Positions 62,229 to 64,000 of a stretch of DNA of 64,000 nt are shown here, piece by piece. How positions within the stretch are numbered: the stretch's first letter is position 1; the number at the start of each line of letters is the position of its first letter. The stretch spans positions 66,082,471 through 66,146,470 of the forward strand of contig NC_087063.1 in assembly GCF_963678635.1 (NCBI RefSeq). Direction: 5' to 3'. The notes beneath the pieces were generated by a model that saw only the letters and a list, made by a program, of their open reading frames with translations, made no database searches and was not told where the DNA came from. The stretch comes from Symsagittifera roscoffensis. Its lineage: Eukaryota; Xenacoelomorpha; Acoela; Convolutidae. Position numbers and translations under genes: made by a program.

Positions 62229-62312
62229 CTGTAGGAGGGCGATGGAGAGTGCAGCAGCTGCAAATATGATCACATTGTCCTCAGTGAAATCCTTCACTTG
62301 ACTGCAGCAGCC
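62229..62312 (-). CDS. Tetraspanin, penultimate exon
   Basis: 84 bp, 28 codons in phase 0, bounded on the minus strand by acceptor TTTGCAG and donor GTAGCAC. GCCSQVKDFTEDNVIIF is the end of the large extracellular loop, with a closing Cys and the usual acidic/aromatic run into the membrane; AAAALSIALLQ starts the fourth membrane span. The order Cys...FxxDNxxI...IALLQ is typical of animal tetraspanins. Upstream exons (with the CCG motif) should lie at higher coordinates; none was recognised before the window end, so the next intron exceeds 1.6 kb. Confidence 0.82.
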
Positions 62313-62539
62313 CTGCAAATATATTCACAAACATATTGATGAACTCTTTAAATTCATTAAATAACTAGCGTGTACCGCACCTCCGGTACTTCGAATTTTC
62401 AACAACTAATCTTTGAGTGTACTCTGACAGCATTCAGTCACAGGGTTCGTAATTACAAATTTTGCTAAAGTTTTTTTATTCAAGTTTTTTATACAATTTT
62501 TGAAGAACCATAAAATTTTTATTCTTCGAAAAATCTAAA

Positions 62540-63600
62540 AGGCACTAAGAAACGTCACATCTGGGAAACTGAAAGCAATTGAGCACTCGCATTTGGACGC
62601 AAGATTTGCAACTCCTGAGAGTATTCTTACAGTACCCAACTACAACGTTGGGAAACTCAAATTTTGAGAACCTTCACCTTAAGTTTTCTAAAAAAAAGGT
62701 ATTCGCACCTCGAAAACTACCAAAATTTGAGCAGTCTTTTTTGATGGCAATATTCGCAATCTTAGAAAGTACACAACTACAGGGCTGGGAATTTCACTTT
62801 AACGAATTATTTTGTAATTTGAGTTTTCTGAAAATTTCCAAAAAAAATCACAAAAATCGTCGTATCTCCTAAGCAAAAATGATTTGGGCATTTTAAATTG
62901 AAACAAAAAACGTCGTATCTGGAGAACAACAAGGATTTCAGCAGTCAAATTGGGAGGCAAAACTGGCAACTTCTGATTTTTCTTCTGTTTTGTGAAAGTT
63001 TTTATACCCAAGTTTTCAGAAAAATTTTGAAAAAACCTTAAAAACGTCATATCTCGAAAATTAGAAGAATTTGAGCATTCATATTCAGAGGCAAGATTCT
63101 AAACCCGCTGAGAGTACCCTCACAGATTCCAATAACAGGATTGAGATCTCCAAACTTTTGGAATTTTTCAACAAATAAACTTTTTTTGAAAACTTCGGAG
63201 AAAATCATAAAAAACGTCATATCTCGAAAACTACACGGATTTGAGCAGTCATATTTGGCGGCAAAATTCGCAACTCCTGAGAGTACCCTGACAGAGTCTC
63301 ACTACAGAGATGATAATTTTATGTTTTGTGAAATTTTTTATATCTAAGTTATCTGAAAAAATTTTGAAAAAATCCAAAAAAACGTCATATCTCGAAAACT
63401 ACAAGGATTTGAGCAGTGAGAATTGGAGGCAAGGTTCGCAACCCCTGAGAATACCCTGAAGGCACCCAACTACAGGGTGAAAATTTCAAATTAAATTTTC
63501 TAGAAACTTTTGAAAATTGCCTATCTCGTAAACTAAAAGGATTTGGTTATTCATATAAGGAGGCCAGAATCGCAAAACCTGGGAAAACTCTGACAATGAC
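62540..63600. repeat. ~170-bp satellite-like tandem repeat
   Basis: Six or more diverged units. Each has CGTCATATCTCGAAAACT, then GGATTTGAGCAGTCA, GGCAAGATTCGCAACTCC, TGAGAGTACCCTGACAG and a TTTTCTGAAAAAATTTTG tail. Unit starts are near 62552, 62714, 62864, 63040, 63215 and 63383, then a weaker one near 63515. It lies upstream of the penultimate tetraspanin exon, so probably inside its intron. Confidence 0.85.
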
Positions 63601-64000
63601 AATGTCCTACTATTGGGTTGCTAATTTCAAACTTGATGAAATAAACACTGAATTTAAACTGGAAAATTGAAAATAAAACCTTAACCATTGCAAAACACGA
63701 TATAGCTTAAACGTGAAAAAATTCTTTTGTTAAAGATGCAAAAAAATAATACGTTGAAAAAGCTTTAACATGGCGAGATAGTGAAGCCCGCATTGGAATA
63801 TATAATAGATTATAGATGAAAGTTAAAAAATTAGGCGACGGGTAGACAGACATAATCAAATTAATTTAAAAAGCAGGTATACAGACAGACTTAATTTGGC
63901 CTCGAAAAAAATACTGAAAAATTAACGACCTTGCGGAAAACTAATTGAAAAATTTTCTTAAGCATTGCAATATATGATATAGCTTAAACATGAAAAAAGT
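63601..64000. other. A+T-rich DNA to window end
   Basis: No gene. A short repeat, ATATAGCTTAAACGTGAAAAAA near 63700 and ATATAGCTTAAACATGAAAAAA near 63978, occurs twice about 275 bases apart. Confidence 0.5.

Overview
The window is animal genomic DNA crowded with mobile elements, most of them decayed, with two glimpses of host genes. BEL/Pao retrotransposons (known only from animals), a spliced tetraspanin gene end and A+T-rich intergenic DNA point to an invertebrate. I cannot name the lineage from sequence alone.

1-19.4 kb is a plus-strand, gene-dense block, visibly richer in G+C than the rest. The first half (about 0.6-10.0 kb) is a Ty3/gypsy-type retroelement in normal order: gag with two zinc knuckles, aspartic protease, reverse transcriptase, RNase H, integrase. 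It is broken by frameshifts and stops, interrupted by a ~396-bp insertion (5204-5599), and the integrase region is tandemly duplicated (period 1121 bp). The second half (about 10.4-19.35 kb) is an almost continuous run of further reading frames on the same strand. It includes a heptad-repeat coiled coil, an SGNH/GDSL-type hydrolase with all four catalytic blocks, a second SGNH-like domain that seems to lack the catalytic serine, and about 1,900 codons I cannot assign. It ends next to a polypurine tract (19384-19401). A very long retroelement carrying an extra SGNH-containing module is the most interesting reading of the window.

19.4-26.9 kb is a repeat patchwork: two copies of a ~0.9-kb TGT...ACA element (the second with a readable target site), a duplicated ~1.9-kb segment, a dead LINE-type ORF1 with zinc knuckles, an inverted fragment of that ORF1, and a minus-strand Ty3/gypsy relic.

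26.9-35.2 kb is an ~8-kb imperfect palindrome centred near 30962, with insertions private to each arm, tRNA-like pol III boxes in both arms, and two small MITEs with 8-bp target duplications in and beside the right arm.

35.7-43.2 kb is a complete but dead BEL/Pao element on the minus strand, with ~238-bp LTRs and AACTG duplications; a 925-bp TA-flanked MITE sits in its 5' LTR. 43.2-46.9 kb holds two copies of an exon resembling the N-terminal domain of 2-oxoglutarate/Fe(II) dioxygenases, with repeated flanking DNA. 46.9-58.6 kb is a second dead minus-strand BEL/Pao element whose 3' part (LTR plus integrase) has been multiplied into a nested tandem array (periods 1979 and 1282 bp).

58.6-64 kb has a perfect 18-bp-stem hairpin, a foldback element, quiet intergenic DNA, the last two exons of a minus-strand tetraspanin gene (62229-62312 and 61800-61913), and a ~170-bp satellite-like repeat upstream of those exons.
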